From Minisyncoccota bacterium (lineage in GTDB: Bacteria > Patescibacteriota > Microgenomatia > UBA1400 > PJMF01), in contig WJLO01000010.1 in assembly GCA_014728425.1 (NCBI GenBank), positions 1 to 5,810 of the forward strand: a stretch of 5,810 nucleotides of DNA, read 5' to 3'. Below are positions 4,659-5,810 of this stretch, one piece after another. The position numbers were made by a program, and so were the translations under genes. Position 1 is the stretch's first letter. Each line of letters opens with the position of its first letter. Under the pieces are notes generated by a model. That model was not told the DNA's origin and did no database searches. It saw nothing but the letters and a program-made list of their open reading frames with translations.

Positions 4659-5810
4659 TTAATTATTTTTATTAATAATTTTAATTGGTTTTCTTAGCTG
4701 GATTTTATAACCGTACAGTTCTTGCTCTGCTACTAATGTAGTTACTTTATCCTGATGGGCTAAATATTGCAAGCGGGTATATTGATCGATTAAGTCTTGG
4801 TTTGCCTCTATTAACAAAATGTGTTGATCATGAGGATGATCTTGTGGCACCAGCAACTGTTCTCCCGGATAACCATGAGCAACATAACCAAACCAAGATG
4901 GCATTGGCAACTGATGTCTACGAGTATATTGCTCCAGCACACTGGCCCAAACAGTACGCACCCCATATGGAGTACCTAAAACCGAAAGACTAAAGGGTTG
5001 GTCAGTTCCAGCCAGGTGATACATGGCCTGCACAATCTCTAGTTTTTGCGAAAACAACATCCCGTTTTGAATAAAATTGGTTAACTCAAAGGGAGTCTGG
5101 CGCTGAGTATTTAAATAAAGCTGGTGTAAATTACTACCAATTATCAGCATTAAACAACAACTAGCCAATAGTTTTTTTGTTGACCACAAATTAACTAAGA
5201 CATAAGCAGTAATAATAATTAAGGGCACTGCTACTGGTAAGTCTAAAAACACTTTATTAGGAAAATGAAAAGTAAATAAAATACTGTGACTAAATAATAA
5301 AGTTAAAACAAATAACAAGCTTAAGCGAGTTTTTCTTTTGGCTTGATGATATTTTGTTAAGACAAAACCGATTAACACTATTAGCACTGCAAAAGCTATA
5401 GGATAAGACCAACCAAAAACAGTATGCTTGACTACCATACCTAAGTGGTCTAGATAACTTAGCAAGGCTGTTTGTACTTGAAGAGGGTTGCTAAAATTAT
5501 CTAACAAAAAAACCTTGATAAAAGTCTGGCTGGCAATAAACCGAAACTTTAACTCTGCTACTAATAAAGGAGCCAGTCCTAAAACTAAACCTAAGTGCAA
5601 CTGCCACCAGTTCTTGAATTGGTGCTTGCTAAGATAAAGCCATAAATAATAAAAGGGTATTAAATAAAGTAAAAAAATCTCCCCTTGGATGGCTAAACCC
5701 AAAAACAGGCCTGCTAACCAACTGCGAGCTTGGCGTTGTAAAGTTTGATAAAAAAAATAATAACTCCAAACCAACAAAGGAATGCTCACAGAAAAATTAA
5801 AGATCCAGCG
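4659..5810 (-). CDS. Polytopic membrane glycosyltransferase, GT-C/PMT-like, 5' end outside window
   Basis: The last 383 residues of a membrane protein are visible; the frame is open to the window edge, so the true start and the catalytic first periplasmic loop are missing. A GTG at 5787-5789 is in frame but internal. From the first visible residue, hydrophobic segments lie at about 10-24, 31-59 (probably two), 71-86, 137-151, 163-182, 189-208 and 214-228. They are followed by a soluble C-terminal part of about 150 residues with LGTPYGVRTVWASVL and WFGYVAHGYPGEQ. This layout fits GT-C enzymes that use polyprenyl-linked sugars (GT39/PMT_2-like); the soluble tail resembles what I recall from glycosyltransferases of uncultured small-genome bacteria. 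The neighbouring DPM1-like gene fits as donor maker. The stop is TAA at 4659-4661. The family call is inference, since the diagnostic N-terminal acidic residues are not in view. Confidence 0.65.
   Translation of the reverse strand, partial: RWIFNFSVSIPLLVWSYYFFYQTLQRQARSWLAGLFLGLAIQGEIFLLYLIPFYYLWLYLSKHQFKNWWQLHLGLVLGLAPLLVAELKFRFIASQTFIKVFLLDNFSNPLQVQTALLSYLDHLGMVVKHTVFGWSYPIAFAVLIVLIGFVLTKYHQAKRKTRLSLLFVLTLLFSHSILFTFHFPNKVFLDLPVAVPLIIITAYVLVNLWSTKKLLASCCLMLIIGSNLHQLYLNTQRQTPFELTNFIQNGMLFSQKLEIVQAMYHLAGTDQPFSLSVLGTPYGVRTVWASVLEQYTRRHQLPMPSWFGYVAHGYPGEQLLVPQDHPHDQHILLIEANQDLIDQYTRLQYLAHQDKVTTLVAEQELYGYKIQLRKPIKIINKNN

Noticed and set aside
4659..5789. Complete membrane protein starting at GTG 5787-5789
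   Set aside because: The frame stays open to the window edge with residues typical of a membrane protein, and GT-C enzymes need an N-terminal part that is missing here, so the GTG is internal.

Overview
The window reads as a piece of an AT-rich bacterial chromosome carrying only core and envelope genes, all on the minus strand and tightly packed. The organism is most likely a small-genome bacterium of the Candidate Phyla Radiation (Patescibacteria), perhaps Microgenomates-like. This is inference from an IF-2 that starts directly at its G domain, a nusA-infB pair without rimP or the small ylxR/rnpM gene around it, a zinc-finger-less DnaJ, and a polytopic glycosyltransferase with a soluble C-terminal tail of a kind I associate with that group. 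Stops are TAA or TAG and no reassigned code is needed.

Layout in the direction of transcription (high to low coordinates): a membrane glycosyltransferase truncated by the window edge (4659-5810); a 96-bp gap; a DPM1-like family 2 glycosyltransferase (3867-4562); a short gap with a good sigma70-type promoter; dnaJ (2925-3794); a 208-bp leader region; nusA (1145-2716); and, 12 bp later, infB (1-1132, cut by the left edge).

The genes fall into two functional sets. The two glycosyltransferases fit as a pair: the soluble enzyme would charge a polyprenyl phosphate with a sugar and the membrane enzyme would use such a lipid-linked sugar outside the membrane. The second set is the nusA-infB transcription/translation pair, with a DnaJ co-chaperone gene upstream.

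I see no mobile element, CRISPR array, defence system, rRNA or tRNA. The points worth a second look are a Lys-rich insertion inside the IF-2 G domain, a long low-complexity NusA tail, a near-leaderless dnaJ promoter, a nusA leader holding a promoter, a terminator-like hairpin and a 24-codon ORF, and a 7-base motif (AGCAGTC) found four times, only between genes and always in the coding orientation.
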